From: UBA11606 sp039188975
GTDB lineage: Bacteria > Actinomycetota > Acidimicrobiia > Acidimicrobiales > Aldehydirespiratoraceae
Direction: 5' to 3'
DNA length: 41,392 nucleotides
NCBI GenBank assembly: GCA_039188975.1
Contig: JBCCYT010000020.1
Span: forward strand, 1-41,392
Made by a program: the position numbers and the translations under genes. The notes beneath the pieces were generated by a model, which searched no databases, was not told the origin of the DNA, and saw only the letters and a list, made by a program, of their open reading frames with translations. This document shows, piece after piece, positions 40,512 through 41,392 of the stretch (position 1 is the stretch's first letter; each line of letters opens with the position of its first letter).

Positions 40512-40529
40512 CGAACCGCTCGGTCAGAC
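40506..40529. terminator. Inverted repeat between convergent stop codons, candidate bidirectional terminator
   Basis: Perfect 7-bp arms GTCTGAC (40506-40512) and GTCAGAC (40523-40529) with a 10-nt loop. Each arm contains the stop codon of one convergent gene (TGA of the TetR gene, TCA of the EAL gene). No T run follows on either side, so it may stall or protect transcripts more than terminate them. Confidence 0.4.
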
Positions 40530-41392
40530 GTCGACGGCTTCGGCTCGCGAGAGCGTGTGTTCGAACGCCATCGCTTCGCGGGGTTCAGAGAAGTAGAAGC
40601 CAAGGGCTTGATCGCAATCGAGCTGTTCGAGCACGTTCAGCTGCTCTTTGGTCTCGACCCCTTCGGCGATCACGATCATGCCGAGCGCATGGGCGAGTTC
40701 GATCAACGCGCTGACGATCACGGCCGCGTTCTCATCCTTACCGAGGTCATCGACGAACGACCGGTCGATCTTCAACACGTCGAGGGGCAGCCGGTTGAGG
40801 TAGGCGAACTGTGAGTAGCCGGTGCCGAAGTCGTCGATGCCGAGACTGATGCCGAGCCGCCGCAGCTGGTCGAGCTGTTGGGTGGCGGAGTCGGCGTGGT
40901 CGATGAGAGCCGACTCCGTGATCTCCATACAGATCTCGTCGGTGGTGATGCCGGCGTCGGCGACGGACCGCTCGACGAACGCCACGAGATCCGGGTCGCT
41001 CAGCTGATGAGCTGAGAGGTTGACCCAGATGCGGATCGGCTCCTGGTCAGGGGATCGATGCACCCGCCACAGGGCAGCCTGGCGGCATGCCTCGGCGATG
41101 ACCCACCGGCCGAGCTCGACGATGAGACCGGTTTCTTCGGCGAGGGGAATGAACTCGCCCGGGGAGATGAGGCTGCCGTCCGGCGCCTGCCATCGCACGA
41201 GCGCCTCGAACCCGACGATTTCGCCCGTGTCGAGGTCGAGCTCGGGTTGGTAGTGCAGACGAAGCTCACCCTCGGTGATCGCCCGCTCCAAAGCGGCTGC
41301 AGTGTCGCTGCGGTACACCTCGATGCGCTGGTCGACTTCGTCGTGGATCGCGTACTGGCCCTTGCCCCGGTGCTTGGCCTCGTACATGGCGG
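40524..41392 (-). CDS. GGDEF-EAL protein, C-terminal part (cut by the window edge)
   Basis: The 5' end lies beyond the window. The visible part begins in the last GGDEF helix (AMYEAKHRGKGQYAI), followed by a complete EAL domain: EALVRWQAPDG, NLSAHQLSDP, CMEITESALI, DDFGTGYSQFAYLN, LKIDRSFVDD and IAEGVETKEQL. All residues expected for c-di-GMP phosphodiesterase activity are there. The end FSEPREAMAFEHTLSRAEAV is usual. It is convergent with the TetR gene. Whether the upstream GGDEF domain is active cannot be seen here. The protein is a second c-di-GMP enzyme in the window besides the one at 20613. Confidence 0.92.
   Translation of the reverse strand, partial: AMYEAKHRGKGQYAIHDEVDQRIEVYRSDTAAALERAITEGELRLHYQPELDLDTGEIVGFEALVRWQAPDGSLISPGEFIPLAEETGLIVELGRWVIAEACRQAALWRVHRSPDQEPIRIWVNLSAHQLSDPDLVAFVERSVADAGITTDEICMEITESALIDHADSATQQLDQLRRLGISLGIDDFGTGYSQFAYLNRLPLDVLKIDRSFVDDLGKDENAAVIVSALIELAHALGMIVIAEGVETKEQLNVLEQLDCDQALGFYFSEPREAMAFEHTLSRAEAVDV

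Overview
The window is a GC-rich, densely packed bacterial chromosome segment, most likely from a high-GC actinobacterium close to Acidimicrobiia (Ilumatobacter-like). The reasons are an F420-type luciferase-like oxidoreductase, S-layer-homology repeats of the actinobacterial style, a KstR-type TetR regulator, a type I methionine aminopeptidase with an N-terminal extension, GTG starts, and many genes that start only 6-8 nt after a TAnnnT -10 element and so look leaderless. The lineage is inferred from gene content; no rRNA or tRNA gene was seen. All family names rest on motif recognition by eye, without a database search.

Layout. Positions 138-3925: the end of a surface-glycan locus, with a Wzx-type flippase, a WecE-like sugar aminotransferase and a WecF-like Fuc4NAc transferase. 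It is followed by an inverted ATP-grasp ligase (3953-5155) and a 2-oxoglutarate/Fe(II)-type oxygenase (5293-6066). Positions 6071-7202: an SPFH membrane protein paired with a ribbon-helix-helix protein. 7283-8146: an F420-type oxidoreductase. 8151-12721: a coupled minus-strand unit gluQRS > MFS exporter > ppx/gppA > alpha/beta hydrolase. 12722-13231 is the only gene-poor stretch; it holds a possible small ORF, a promoter and a 15-bp palindrome. 13232-16482: a DUF1800 plus DUF1501 pair, the second with a Tat-type leader and three SLH repeats. 16507-20541: a minus-strand unit crotonase-fold protein > hydrolase > HrpB helicase.

Positions 20613-24831 hold the most intriguing pair: a LuxI/FeeM-like N-acyltransferase under its own promoter, followed after 43 nt by a 1139-residue multi-pass membrane PAS-PAS-GGDEF-EAL protein. 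24951-27398: a small membrane protein, a MaoC hydratase, methionine aminopeptidase and a DUF4332 protein. 27430-30933 (minus): a DUF985 cupin, a DUF3048 protein fused to an EnvC/PcsB-like coiled coil, and an RNB ribonuclease. 30963-31457: an unrecognised protein.

Positions 31460-37235 look like one eight-gene minus-strand operon: 2-hydroxyacid dehydrogenase > cyclase-family amidohydrolase > stand-alone cNMP-binding domain > ribokinase > nucleoside hydrolase > single-TM protein > two proteins of unknown function. 37307-39196: a NfeD plus flotillin pair, a second SPFH system. 39215-40511: divergent Crp-type and KstR-like regulators. 40524 to the window edge: the C-terminal part of another GGDEF-EAL protein. 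No CRISPR array, insertion sequence, phage gene or RNA gene was found.
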